A stretch of DNA of 64,000 bases from Rhexocercosporidium sp. MPI-PUGE-AT-0058 (Eukaryota > Ascomycota > Leotiomycetes > Helotiales): assembly GCA_020746875.1 (NCBI GenBank), contig JAGTJL010000023.1, positions 186,001 through 250,000 on the forward strand. The letters run 5' to 3'. Position 1 is the stretch's first letter. The number at the start of each line of letters is the position of its first letter. Positions 24,846 through 36,168 of the stretch are shown here, in pieces. The position numbers and the translations under genes are program-made. Below the pieces are notes generated by a model that did not search any database, was not told the origin of the DNA, and saw only the letters and a program-made list of their open reading frames with translations.

Positions 24846-27139
24846 TCAGCTGCCCACCGCGTCAGGCATAAACACTCCATCATTCAATCTAAACCCAGCT
24901 TCCGCAAACATCTTTTCCCACATTTCGTTATCGGAGAAAGCATAGTTTCCTACTACCTCCGATTGAATGCCCATCTGATTTTCTTCCTGTTCACCGTTTT
25001 CCATAGCCGTGGTCTCGGAGTCGTTTCTGCGGCTAGTCATGTCCGAGCTGTCGGCGTCCAAGTTGACCGAGGGAAATTCTTGGGCAGTCTGCTTTTTGTG
25101 GCGAGTAGTAGGTCCGGCAGATTGAGCCTTCATTGTCTGGTAGTTATCAACTACTCTTGATAGAAAACGTGCTTGCATTGCACATCCTGTCTTTTGAGCT
25201 GCACATTGGTCTTTGAATGTCTCCGAAGCTTCCCGGATGGAGTTGACAGCCAGAACCTCGAGATCCGCTCGAAGGAAGCCTGGTATGGAGAGAAGCAACT
25301 AATTCTATAGTCAACACTCGGCCTCTCGGGGGACATTGAGCAATTTTACCTTGATCAGAAATGTAGCTGCATAAGCAGTCATGACATGAACCGAGTCTTG
25401 AGCAAAATACAGCAGCTTAAACGGTCCAAATTCTTGGGATATCAACTCCAACATGCCAACGGCACTGGTAAAGCAGAGCCACAAGGCTTGCTTTGACGGC
25501 GAGATACCGTCTTTGCACTGTTTAGGTAGATCTTGTAAAGAGCAAGAGTTGAGCAGCAAGCGAACATGTAGACCATAAAAGCGGACCAGAAAGTGCTGGC
25601 AAGGAGAGACATCGTCTACCAGAATTAGCAACGCAAATTACTCATGTAGGAACGAGTATACCTTGATCAAACAACGAATACCACTTTGTCTCCCATCTTG
25701 ATATTTCAGAATTCAAAAGCTTCAACAATGTCTTGGGTCGACTCTGAGATGATCCTGGCGTACCAAGAAATACAAGGTCGAGCATCTCGCTGCTCATAAT
25801 TCTCAACCGAACAAAGGCCACCAGAAGTAAATCTACTCCAGGGACAGCAAAGCTGTTAAGATGCCAGGTATCGCTGTCCTGCACTACATCATTCTGTTCA
25901 ATCATCCAGGGCTTTCCCATTTGCGAACTCAGACTGGAACTATTGTCAATAGCTTATTTTAGGCTCTTGAAGGACCTCAGGACTTACCTCCTATCATAGA
26001 CGAACAACACAAGCCATGTTCTCTGAATGTTGCGATGTTCTCTCACTTCAAGCTCAGATACTGTCTCGCCGCGCTCACTCTGATTCGGCAGCTTATGCCA
26101 GCCCATCTCAATACACATCCGGATAGCATAGCCAACTAGAAGCCACGTCCTAGCCTCGTCGGGTTCTTTCCAATATGTTAGTACCAAGATGCCTTGCACC
26201 ACCTCAACCGACTTCTCGCCTTTCATGAAAGCTTTGCCGAGAAGTTTCTCCGTATGTGCTTGCAGCTGAGCATGCAGGGGTGGATGGAAGGCTTTGGAAG
26301 AAGCAGATAGAATTGCTGATAGGAGGAAGGAGGACTTCTGCTGGATGTAGGTAAAGGTGTGCAAATTAGGGTCGAATTGACTTATATATGGATTTAGACA
26401 GCGCATGAAACTATCATCATCCAATTAGCCACTATCACAAGCTCATATTTGGTAGAATTTACTTGTCGAAAAGTCCCAATGCAATAGGATAAGAGCAAAA
26501 GTTACAGAATATTGGATCGTCAATATTTGTTGATCCTCGTGATAAATCATTCCCGTTTCTGTTGTTTGGTGTTGAGTCAGTCGTAAGAAGGTTTGGTATT
26601 GACAGAACGTTCTGGAGGGAGAAATGCCCCGATTGAGCTTCTTTGCTAAGCAGACTTGATGGCTGGAGACTATCTGAGATATGCCATATCTCTAGTTCGG
26701 AAGACACCGGGTCACTGGTTCTGGGTGTCCAGGTCCGATTATTCTGGCTTTCGCCATGAAGAGTATCCTGAGAAGACGGATCTTTCGGAACGGGACTGTC
26801 AAAGAACGCGGTTATAGTCGCTGGGCTTTCCGAATCCTGGTATTGTAACTTTGGTCTGCTGCAAATTTAGCTTACATTTACAGCAGAATTTCCGAGCCTA
26901 GATGATACTGTACCTCGCGGATTTTCGTCCCCGACGATGTTTCTCGAACACGCAATCTAGTGATTTCCGTGTGCAGCGCTCACATATCGTGTTTGGGCTT
27001 TCAAGCCGACACTTCATCTTTACTCGACGACATTGCAGGCATGCAATCTCACTAGTCCAAATATCAGTCGATGTCTTTAAGTTCATAAAATTGGCTCAGG
27101 GGGACGATACCTGAAGCCTTTCGCTGCCAGCTTGCTCAT
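24846..27139 (-). CDS. Zn2Cys6 fungal transcription factor
   Basis: Seven exons (27111-27139, 26914-27051, 26463-26858, 25988-26410, 25662-25939, 25350-25615, 24846-25298) join in phase to 660 residues. The N-terminus carries the binuclear zinc cluster, with CLQCRRVKMKC and then CERCTRKSLDC after a spacer, followed by the basic linker EKHRRGRK. The central part resembles the fungal transcription factor regulatory middle homology region (LTYWKEPDEARTWL, IRMCIEMGWHK, RTWLVLFVYDRS). The C-terminal tail is acidic and ends in FRLNDGVFMPDAVGS, possibly activating. It sits between the TIGR04076 gene and the aldo/keto reductase and is the natural candidate regulator of this group. Its 355-bp upstream region has CGG/CCG-containing palindromes near 27.37-27.39 kb. 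No lesion; target genes are inference. Confidence 0.92.
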
Positions 27140-27494
27140 GCTGGCTGGAGAAACGGGTGAGAGAAATGATCGAGGGTCAGATCCTTGGGACAAATATTCC
27201 ACTTGAGCATATGTCGCAGAACGATACTGGGACATCTAATCTTGTGCTTTTCTACTTGATAAATGGGTCTTATCTTCCCCAGCGGGGTGTGTTCTGATAT
27301 TGACGGTGGGATTGATCTCCACACCCCACCTTTCCCCGACTGAGTTCCAGAGAACCCACTATTATATGCTCGGCGAGCATTACCTCGGCGTGCCGGGAAT
27401 CTCCCGTGAAGCTTCATCTGCTATGTTTTATTTCATTTGTAGCAATGAATTCACGGAGGCTGTGAACTCAGACTTTCCTTGCATATCTCAGTGT
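27140..27494. promoter_or_regulatory. Promoter region of the Zn2Cys6 factor
   Basis: About 355 bp between the reductase stop and the transcription factor start, both on the minus strand. It contains TGCTCGGCGAGCA (palindromic arms around GGC) and TCGGCGTGCCGGG. These are CGG/CCG pairs of the kind bound by zinc-cluster proteins, so autoregulation is possible. Confidence 0.4.
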
Positions 27495-29473
27495 TCATTG
27501 TCTATACTCCGCGCCACAGTCTCCCATCTCGGCGAAGACATCTTTCGCTTTACACTTATCCAGGACTTTCTGAATCTCAGCCTGATCTTCTCCGTCTAGC
27601 TTGAATTTGAACACCTCTAAGTTTTCATCCACATGTTCGCTGATGCCCATTCTCGCCCCTATTATCACTGCGCCAACGTAGTCATGGTCAAGGATCCATC
27701 TCACGGCAGTCGTTGATATGGAAGTATTGTACTTCTTTCCTATGGCGGACAGAACGGAGAGCAGCTCTTGGAACAAAATCCACCCTCCCCAGACCTCTAT
27801 CATCTCGAAATACTAGGGCATATCAGCTTACTTGTTAGATTAGCAAGTTGAAGAAAGAACTTTACCTTTCGGTGACTTGGGGTCATGTTTTTGTCGAAGA
27901 GATTCGGTGGCGGAACGTTCAGCCACTTGTCGGCGAGGAATCCGCCACACTATTTTGAGGTCAATACTGCGCTGCCAGGAAACAGAGAAGGAAACTTACG
28001 AGGGAACCATATGTCAACAGCTTTACGTCATGTTTCCTACAGCTGTCTGCCATCTTGAAAGTTGGACGAAGGTCGATCAAAGAGAACTGTAAATGAAGTA
28101 AGCACTTTCTCAGCAACACCGTTAACGTTTGCTTGCATACCTGGACTTGATTCGAGACTAGCTTTACACCAGCTTCCACCAACTCGTCCATTCTCTGGGT
28201 GTCGAAATTACACAGACCCAGATTCTGGACTTTGTGGTGGTCTGCAATCAATTTTGCGGCTTGGACATATTGATGATCATCATACTGTTCCAAGTCAGCT
28301 AATGAACTCCGTGATTCTTGATTTTCCTACATCTTGCCAATGGAACTGAAGCAGCTCAATGCTGTCTGCTTCAACATTCGCCGCTCGTTGTGTGACGTTC
28401 AAATCAATGAACTCCGATGATACATTCACAGATCCGAACACGCATAGCTTTGTTGCACAGTAGATTTCGCTGCTGTCGGGCTGCGCAGAACGAAACTGGC
28501 CCTAAAGTTATTTTTAGTATTGTCAGAGCTCGTGTGTTTTAGGGGATATTTACGAATGTGACTTCTGCATCACCGTAGTGATCCGCCATGTCTTTGAATT
28601 GTCAGCATTGTTGCGCGCTGTTTAGATGAGGCGTTTCTTACCATATGCAGTGAAGCCAGCGTCAACATGTTTCCTAAAATCGGCATTGATCTGAGCCCTG
28701 GACGCTGTCCCCCAGGCCGGACTTGAAAACTGCCACAAACCCGCGAACATCCTCGGAACCTCCAAACTCCCCAATTGCACAGTCTCAGAGATATGGTTCT
28801 TCGTTCGTGAGGACTGGTTTACGATCTGTCTCTTCTGTGGTAGAGCACTTCCACCACCTTCGAATTCTGCCAACCTGGTGAAGCCTCTTGCAAACGCAAA
28901 CTTCAATTCGGGGTCTTGGTTTGTCGTAGACCACGAACTTAGAGTGTTTCTGAGGCTCTTTATGATTTCTTGCTCTGATGCAGTCAGTGCTCTCGCCCCG
29001 GATCCTGTGAGGAGCTCTTTCTGAACAGATGTCACTGCCTGCACGATGTCTCCATCAATTGATGCCAGAGTGCTAGAAAGCTGATCATCTAAGACAAAGT
29101 CTATCTCGAAGCTAGATGAGAGTTCTTGAAGCACATCCGTCAAAGTTCTGATGCTGTCAAAGCCAAATCCACAGCCCATGAGGCAGCGAACACGGCTCTG
29201 CGTCTCAAAAAATGACTTGTTCGGTACCAAGCCTGTCGTGCTTTTTTCAAACAAGCCCGATGGAGTTGATGATGGCTTTGTTGCTAAGAGATACTTTGCT
29301 GCGAGATCGTGGAAGTGTGACGTGAGATTTTGTTCGAATCCAAGGAGTCCCCGGACGATGCCCCTCAGAGCATCTGGAGGTAGATTGGCAATTACAGTGT
29401 CTGTCATCATGTTGACATGAGCTGCTTTCGCTTTCCCCTTTTGTGGAATTCCATTGGCACTTGAGACTGCCAT
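27495..29473 (-). CDS. Aldo/keto reductase with long N-terminal extension
   Basis: Seven exons (28642-29473, 28554-28591, 28331-28501, 28141-28284, 28000-28086, 27866-27949, 27495-27812) give 557 residues; the introns are 46-54 bp. Residues from about 240 on form an aldo/keto reductase barrel (HISETVQLGSLEVPRMFAGL). The catalytic tetrad is recognisable: Asp and Tyr in DMADHYG, Lys in CATKL, His in LLQFHWQD. Later NADPH-binding segments are NLGLCNFD and GAVIIGARM. The first ~225 residues (PPDALRGIVRGLLGFEQNLT, then RVRCLMGCGFGFDSIR) are not part of the barrel and I do not recognise the domain; the rest is alpha-helical in character. The start is the first ATG of the open frame. The gene diverges from the permease over a 482-bp promoter. 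Substrate unknown. Confidence 0.88.
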
Positions 29474-29955
29474 GTCAATTAAGTAATCAATGACTGTGAG
29501 ATCGAAGTAGAGTAGGTAATGAATCGAGTTGAAAGCTTCAAATACAGACAAAGCGACAGTTCCGAGTTGATATCGACGACAGAGGGGGAGCAAACTCCAA
29601 ATGGCCAGCTATGCTTGTCGTATATTCCCCCAAGTCATCAAAAGCCTGGCCTAGACGCCGGCATTTATGCAGGATCAGTGCCTAGTGTCGGGTCAGTCTT
29701 CCCCCACTTTCACTTCTGGCGAAGAATGAAGCGATCCACAAGTGGCGCCGGCGTTCAAATCACTTATCCCACGTTAGAATGCCGGTACTTATCTCGAACA
29801 GACCACAAGATAGACCTTGCTAGACGGAGACTGCTTGACTAATCTATAAGACCATCAGGATGGTTCGTGTCGATCTGCTAGTCAGTCAGCATCTCCGTCT
29901 CGGAGTCAAATCATCGTCAACTTGAACATTGGGCTTGACACTGTCAAACATCGCG
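29474..29955. promoter_or_regulatory. Divergent promoter with three AAYGCCGG-type motifs
   Basis: Shared 482-bp region between the reductase and the permease. It contains CCGGCATT (29658-29665), CCGGCGTT (29748-29755) and AATGCCGG (29778-29785). The last two face each other as an inverted pair. A 12-bp CCGGCGTTCAAA here (29748-29759) is identical to one upstream of the TIGR04076 gene (24749-24760). Confidence 0.5.
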
Positions 29956-31877
29956 ATGACTATTGATTCTTCGCCCAATATGAGCTATTCTGGCGAGAAG
30001 GTGTTCATGAAGGGTCCAGGGTTCGTTGCCCAGGATTCATCAGTCCATGACTTGGAGGAGGGGACAAATGAGCAGCAGCAGCTCAAACGCAACATGGGAG
30101 CAAGGCATATCAATATGATTGCAATTGCCGGAATGATCGTAAGTATCTAGAGCCATCTTCTAAATCCGAGCTGCCTGGCTAACCCCAATCAAGGGAACGG
30201 GACTGTTCTTGAGCTCGGGCAAGACGATTGCTAAGGCTGGTCCAGTCGGTGCACTCTTGGCATACATCTTCATGGGATTCATCACTGCTGGAGTCTCGTA
30301 TACAACTGGAGAAATTACGGCTTTCATGCCAGTCACTGGTGGTTTCGTTCGTCATGCCACTGCTTTTATGGAGCCAGCGCTTGGTGCTGCTACTGGTTGG
30401 AATTTCTGGTATACCATGGCTATTTCCGTGCCGGCTGAGTTGAGTGCTGCGGCTACCTTGATACAATTTTGGAATACCTCTGTCAATCCCGCTGTCTGGA
30501 TTACCGTATTTCTTGTAGTCATCGCAGCTCTGAACTTCTGTGGAGTTCGGTTTTACGGAGAGGTAAGATCCCATAAAAGTGCAAGCCTGCGCTTGCTGAC
30601 GCTGAATAGTCCGAAGTTGTCTTTGCATCCATGAAAATTGCCCTTATTATCGGTCTCATTCTTGCAGGACTTGTTGTCGATCTTGGCGGAGGACCAGACC
30701 ACGACAGGATCGGATTTCGCTACTGGAAAAATCCGGGAGCTTTCAATAGCTACCTCGTCGATGGAAATACTGGGAAATTCTTAGCATTTTGGTCCTCCCT
30801 GATCAGTGCAGCTTTCAGCTACGGAAATATTCAGGTCGTTGCGTTGTCCGGAACCGAGACCCAGAATCCTCGCAAGATCATTCCGGAAGCTACGAAGAAG
30901 ACTTTCTACCGAGTCTTCTTCTTCTATGTCCTGAGTATCTTCATCGTCGGTTTGCTTGTGTAAGTCATCCTGGCCGAGAGCCGAAGTACAACCAGCGCTT
31001 ACGAGAACAAAGTCCGTACAATCTGGATAAGCTCAAGACTTCGACTGGAACAGCCCAACAATCCCCCTTCGTGATCGCCTTTCAAGAAGCGGGCATCAAA
31101 GCTTTACCTTCGATCATCAATGCAGTCGTTACAACCTCAGCGATCAGCAGTGGATCCGCGTGTATTTTTCTCGCTTCACGTACCCTCTACGGACTAAGTT
31201 CCGACGGACATGCACCAAAGATATTCTTGCAGTGCAACCGATGGGGAACTCCATTCTGGGCAGTTGCGCTCAGTCTGCTCCCATCTCCCCTGGTCTATCT
31301 CACCACCAGTAACAATGCCTCGATCGTATTTGGTTGGTTTCTTAATATCACCACTGTTGCTGGCCTCATTGGGTGGATTGTGATTCAGGTTACTTATCTT
31401 AAGTTTTTCTATGCTTTGAAGAAACAGGGTATCTCTCGGGATGGTAAGTTTATCTTGAAATCAATTTTCAGATGAAATTTCCTAATATTGTTGCAGAACT
31501 TCCATATAAGAGTCCTTTCCAGCCGTACACAGCATGGATCACATTCCTGATGGTGTTCCTCGTCGTCTTCTTCTCCGGCTTCGACGTTTTCTTCCCTGGA
31601 AACTTTACAGCATCAAGCTTCTTGACTTGCTACCTGAACATTGCAATTTTCACTAGTAAGGTTTTCGTGCTATCAACCGTAGTGTTAAACATCGCTAATT
31701 TTTGCAGTCTTCTATATCGCCTTCAAGTTCCTTCTGAAATCGAAGGTCGTATCATTGGAGGATATTAACTTTAGACCAGAGCTGGAATCGATCAGAGAAT
31801 GGAAAGAAGCTGAGGCTATTGCAGCCGAGAAGTCGCATGTTGGATTAGCTAAGAGGATCTGGGACAAGGTTTTCTGA
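29956..31877 (+). CDS. Amino-acid permease (yeast amino acid transporter type, APC superfamily)
   Basis: Six exons (29956-30138, 30194-30562, 30610-30959, 31013-31443, 31497-31655, 31708-31877) encode 553 residues. After a ~45-residue cytosolic N-terminus comes the family signature KRNMGARHINMIAIAGMIGTGLF with the unwound TM1 GTG. Then follow FMGFITAGVSYTTGEITAFMP and GGFVRHATAFMEPALGAATGWNFWY, giving about 12 membrane helices in all (AALNFCGVRFYGE, AFSYGNIQVVALSGTE, FIVGLLVPYNLD). The C-terminal tail is short and charged (SHVGLAKRIWDKVF). It should be a plasma-membrane proton symporter for amino acids or GABA-like substrates; specificity cannot be read from sequence. The ATG at 29956 is the first in frame; a second Met lies eight codons downstream. 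No lesion. Confidence 0.93.
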
Positions 31878-32386
31878 GCCTGCTGAAGAAATTTTCTGCA
31901 GTCCATATTATCCCAGACAAAAGAAACTCTTGATAATTCCCCAATAAAATGCTGCAAATGAAAGCCAGTACTCACATACTTACCCAGAAGTCTTCATCTG
32001 CTCCCTTTCTTTCTTTTTAGGCAGGTTTCATATTTTGTTTACCCCGCCCCCTTTTCGGCTCGCTTAGGAAGGTAAAAATCGATAAACTTTCACACACATA
32101 TATCTGCCTAAGTGGTTTTGTGAATTTTCAAGTCGTGAAAATCTATGAGGACTTACCTTATATCAAATTTCGATTTTTGAAAGTGTTTTCAAGGACTCAA
32201 GGAATAGACCGAGATTCCACCGTCCGCTTTGCCACTTTGTGGGGTGCCTAGTGAGTCATAAGCCCACCTACCTCCTCGTCACCTGTTTGTGACTCATTTA
32301 ACATTCATTTTCCCAGTACTTGTACCCAGATAAGAGAAATGCCTCCAATCGAGCAAAGAACTTGCTTGTATAAGTCCTTTCAGACA
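31878..32386. other. Intergenic between permease and tRNA
   Basis: About 500 bp of AT-rich spacer; no gene seen. Confidence 0.5.
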
Positions 32387-32458
32387 AGCAATTTGGCGCA
32401 GAGGAAGCGCGCGGGGCTCATAACCCTGAGGTCCCTAGATCGAAACTAGGAATTGCTA
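32387..32458 (+). tRNA. Initiator tRNA-Met (CAU)
   Basis: A 72-nt cloverleaf folds with no intron. The 7-bp acceptor stem pairs AGCAATT with AATTGCT, giving the A1-U72 pair characteristic of eukaryotic initiators. The D-arm is GCGC/GCGC. The anticodon arm has loop CTCATAA with three consecutive G-C pairs (GGG/CCC), the initiator hallmark. The T-arm is CCTAG/CTAGG with loop ATCGAAA, where A replaces T at position 54 as in eukaryotic initiators. The anticodon is CAT. A T-run at 32474-32486 can serve as the RNA polymerase III terminator. Confidence 0.95.
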
Positions 32459-32473
32459 AAGTTGGATTTATCA

Positions 32474-32486
32474 TTTTGGGTTTTTT
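32474..32486 (+). terminator. RNA polymerase III terminator of the initiator tRNA
   Basis: T4 then T6 runs start 16 and 23 bases after the tRNA 3' end. Confidence 0.7.
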
Positions 32487-33095
32487 CCCCTCCTAGTTTA
32501 TCAACATTCATTGGTTTGAATTCATTTCTGGAAGCTTTCTTTTTGCATACTTGTGAAGTCCTCTGTGGTCTACCTTTTTTTCTTCTTCTCGCTATAAATT
32601 TCCGGGCCGGGCTCGCTTCCTTCTCCACACTTGGGCAAGTAACTGTCCCGACCCCTTTCCCTTTTCGCTAAAATCCAGAGCAGGTTATTTTCATCGCTAG
32701 CGAGTTATAAAATGATGAGTAAAAGCTGTCCTTGGACACTGTGAACGTCTAGTTCGAAGTTCAAAGTCCTTCTGAGAGGTAACAGATCGCTGAGAGCGCC
32801 AAGCGTAGCTGAGCTTCGATTAATATGCCAGCAATTTAACATTCCCCTTGAGGAAGATTGAGATACGATTGATAGGAATTCAAGAAATTGAGGTAAACAT
32901 ATTACAGCCAGACTTATATTGTATCACATATGTAGATGCGCCCTTGTCTGTTCGCTTTCTTGTTCATTCAATTACTCGTCGCTTGCTTTGGGAGGTCGAG
33001 TGGGCATGAAACGGCTGCATTTAAGTACCGAACCAATCGCAGGAAATTCGTAGATTGGCGGGGAAAATATAGTAAATACAGCGCTTTCTCGCTAA
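32487..33095. other. Intergenic downstream of the tRNA
   Basis: About 600 bp of spacer with no recognised gene up to the stop codon of the CAP pseudogene. Confidence 0.5.
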
Positions 33096-34106
33096 TTACG
33101 CCGGACTTGCAAAGACCTGAGTCCAGTACCAATCACCATTCTTTCCCTGCGCCGCTCCAACCCCAGTATGCACAAGCCCACAACTCAGGATGTTCACTCG
33201 ATGCCCTTTGCTATTCATCCAAGAGTCCACGACAGCAGCAGGGGTATTCTGACCCCTCGCGAGATTCTCCGCTAGAGCTCGCCATTTATAACCAGCGTTC
33301 GTAACACGACCCGAAAGTCCCACTCCTTCGGGAGATGTGTGATACAAGTAGGTTGCGCGCAGCCATGTCGTCGCTGTGGCGTTGAGCTACGGCTACGAGC
33401 TTGCTGACGCTCGCGAGGCTGGAACAGCCATTCGCTAGTCTCTTCTCGTTGATTAGGCGCGTAACTTCACTTTGGATCGATAGCAGTCCTGCTTCTGTGT
33501 GGCGGTCGAACACAAGATCTTTGCTGGCGTAGATGGGCTAGCCGAGTTCCTCTTTTGTGGGTGACAGCATGGCCTTCTGCGTGGATTCATAGCCGTTGAT
33601 TCGCCTGTGGCGATCTTCACGATCATCTGAGCTAATAGAGCGGGAGTAGTCGAGGCGCAAGGAAGATTCGGGTACCAATTTATCTCCATCGCTGGTGGAC
33701 TCTTCGTCTGGGAGATATAGTACTCTAGCGGAGTGGAATCCAGTTGTTTCGTAGCAGGAGCCTTGGTCCAATGCTGCATGGCCCCCATCGCACGAGTCAC
33801 CAGTATAGATGAAGACGACGATTCCATCTACAGATCGTCAGTGTCATATATTGAAACTAATGATTGGAGTAGGGGGTAGCTGTTGGACGGGGCAAGAGCT
33901 TTACCTGGATCAGGGTGTCCTGTAGTAGAACTTGTGGACACAAGCATCAATCGAGCATGGGTTATTGAGACACATCCCCTTGCCGAACTGAGAACCTGTT
34001 CTGGGCCATCACAACCCGGCGATAGGTTTGCAAATTCGGTGCCAATAGCGGGGTGTACGGATAGCAGCAGAGGGATTGCTGAAGCAATATTTCGGAGGCT
34101 GAACAT
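33096..34106 (-). pseudogene. Secreted CAP/PR-1-like (SCP domain) protein, disrupted
   Basis: Exon 1 (33905-34106) starts with a signal peptide (MFSLRNIASAIPLLLSVHPA). A 77-bp intron (33828-33904) leads into a Cys-containing linker (YTGDSCDGGHAALDQGSCY). The CAP domain follows: LLSIQSEVTRLINEKRLANG, VAVAQRHSDDMAARNLL, then in another frame YHTSPEGVGLSGRVTNAGYK, WRALAENLARGQ, SWMNSKGHRVNIL and WYWTQVFASP. Two lesions: TAG at 33538-33540 just before the CAP domain (compatible with TGG-to-TAG), and a one-base frameshift near 33350 between NLL and YHTSP, in the middle of the domain. Catalytic-site-like His and Glu residues of CAP proteins survive in the remnants. Family members bind sterols or lipids or act at the host interface; this copy is probably dead. 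Confidence 0.82.
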
Positions 34107-34645
34107 ATTTGTAATGTTGGTGGTATGAAACTTGAGTGTTATCGAATTGTTCTTCCACGTTGAAGAAAAGTGGTGGAAGTTTTAGGGGAGACGAGGCTTC
34201 TTGATATCTGATCTATAATCTAGAAATTGTTGTATTACTCGATGGACTCTCCACAACGCCAGCCAAACGAACGATCGGCTATGCCGACAGAGATACTTGA
34301 TCAGTTTCCAGGAGAAAGGGAAAAGAGGACATGAATTCTTAGTGAGGTTATCCTATCACTAAACTCGGACAGGATGCCTCACCGTATTTCGACTCATCAG
34401 AAAGAATATTTTGGGTTTCAAAAAGTGCATATCGAAATCGTTCGGGGGAGTGGCTAGGGAAGGGAACTCTCTCCGGCTTACAACAAAATCAGGCTAAATT
34501 GAATGCTATCACGCCGAGGCCCCTGCAATACCTTTAGCGCTACCGCTTGTTAAAATCAGGGGAGCTCACCTCGCTTGTTTATTGAACTCCACTCTTCCTT
34601 TCCTACAGTCTCTAAATTCATTATTCACAACCCAAAACACGCAAG
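34107..34645. other. Intergenic between divergent CAP pseudogene and serine hydrolase
   Basis: About 540 bp; promoter sequence by position, no motif singled out. Confidence 0.45.
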
Positions 34646-36168
34646 ATGGAGAACTTCGAGCGCGAATTAATAGCTGCAACATCCGATAAGCACTTACCTG
34701 GGACTATAGTCGCAGCGGCGAATCGAGAAGGTATCCAACCACTCTAATTCCTTCAGTCCAGGAAATATTTCCCTATCCCACTTATTATCATGCCACCACA
34801 GCTCAAAACCACAAGCCATAAAACGAAAACCTACTAAGCACTCAAACAGGGACATTCAACTACCTCAAATGCTTTGGCAACACCAGCCTCGCCCCCGACG
34901 CCCCACCCGTAACAGAAGCCTCGACGTTTTGTCTCGCTTCAGCTACCAAGCTGGTCACGTCCGTTGCTGCGATGCAATGTGTTGAGCGCGGCTTGATAAG
35001 TCTCGATGAGGATGTCGCTGAGTATTTGACGGAGTGGAAGGATGCTGTCATTTTGAAGGGGATTGATGAGGGGAGTGGAGAGCCAATTTTAGTTAGGGCG
35101 GAGAGGAAGATTACATTGAGGTTTGCAAGCTCTCCAGATTTTGGCTTTCATGGCTTGTTGTTTGAGTAGCTGAGTTGGATAGGTATGCGAGGAAGAATAT
35201 CAGCTGACGAGAAACACAGACATCTACTCACCCACACAAGCGGCATCTCAGGCTTCGAAAACGAAGAAATAATGGCCTATTACAACGCTATAGGAGACAG
35301 CAAAGGCACACTTATTTCACGCTATTTCACCAGCCAAGACCCCGTCATCAAGGCAGCAGCACTGGAAGAAATGCGTGTTGCGGATGATAGCTTCACGGTT
35401 GAACCTCTAATTTTCGAGCCTGGTACCGGCTGGGTGTATGGGATGAGTACGGACTGGGCTGGGAAGTTGGTGTGTTTATTTCCCTACTTTCTCCCTTTTG
35501 AAGTCCCCCCCCTCTCTTTCCTTAAATAAAGAACCAAAAGAGAGCATCCTCATGACTGACATTCAACAACAGGTTGAGACCCTCACCCACCAAACCCTAG
35601 AATCCTACTGCCGTCAAAACATATTCACTCCCCTCCACATGACATCCACAACTTTTCGTCTCCTACACCCCACCCACCCCCACATCCAACAAAACCTCCT
35701 CTCCATGACCTCCCGCACCCCATCCGGCACCTTAACCAACGTACCCTCTCTCTACCCCCTCAACCCCGTCCACGACATGGGCGGCTCGAACCTCTATTCC
35801 TCCGCTCCCGATTTCCTCGCTTTGCTGAAATCCCTATTGAAGAATGATGGGGTAGTGTTGAAGAGGGAGACAGTGGATGAGATGTTTGATGCGAGGTTAG
35901 TGGATAAGGGAGTTTTAGGGACAGAGAAGGCTAGGGGGTTTCTAGAGGGCATGGTTCAGGTGGAGAGGGAGAAGGAGTGGGATCATTGTTTAGCAGGACT
36001 GGTGAATGAGGGGGTTTTGGGTACGGGGAGGAGAGGCGGAGGGGTTACGTGGCAAGGCGCGACGAAATGTTTCTGGGTGAGTTGAGTTCTGCATCTTCAT
36101 TTTTGACTCCTGTCGGTCTGAATAGGTGAGATTTGAATGATTTGTAGCTGATCAGAATAGTGGATTGA
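34646..36168 (+). CDS. Beta-lactamase-related serine hydrolase
   Basis: Five exons (34646-34730, 34850-35120, 35220-35469, 35573-36076, 36148-36168) give 376 residues. The family includes class C beta-lactamases, EstB-type esterases and fungal acyltransferases such as LovD. The nucleophile motif SATK (SxxK) sits in FCLASATKLVTSVAAMQ. TLRHLLTHTSGISGF and the Tyr region of EPGTGWVYGMSTDW follow, then VHDMGGSNLYSSAPDFLAL. The third motif, usually HxG or a Trp-containing loop, falls in GGVTWQGATKCFW. The C-terminus is uncertain: the last 21-bp exon gives LIRIVD then stop, but a different frame across the same junction would read ADQNSGLIENL, which looks more like the usual family ending. So the 3' end may be mildly damaged or mis-spliced. 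No signal peptide is seen. Substrate unknown. Confidence 0.75.
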
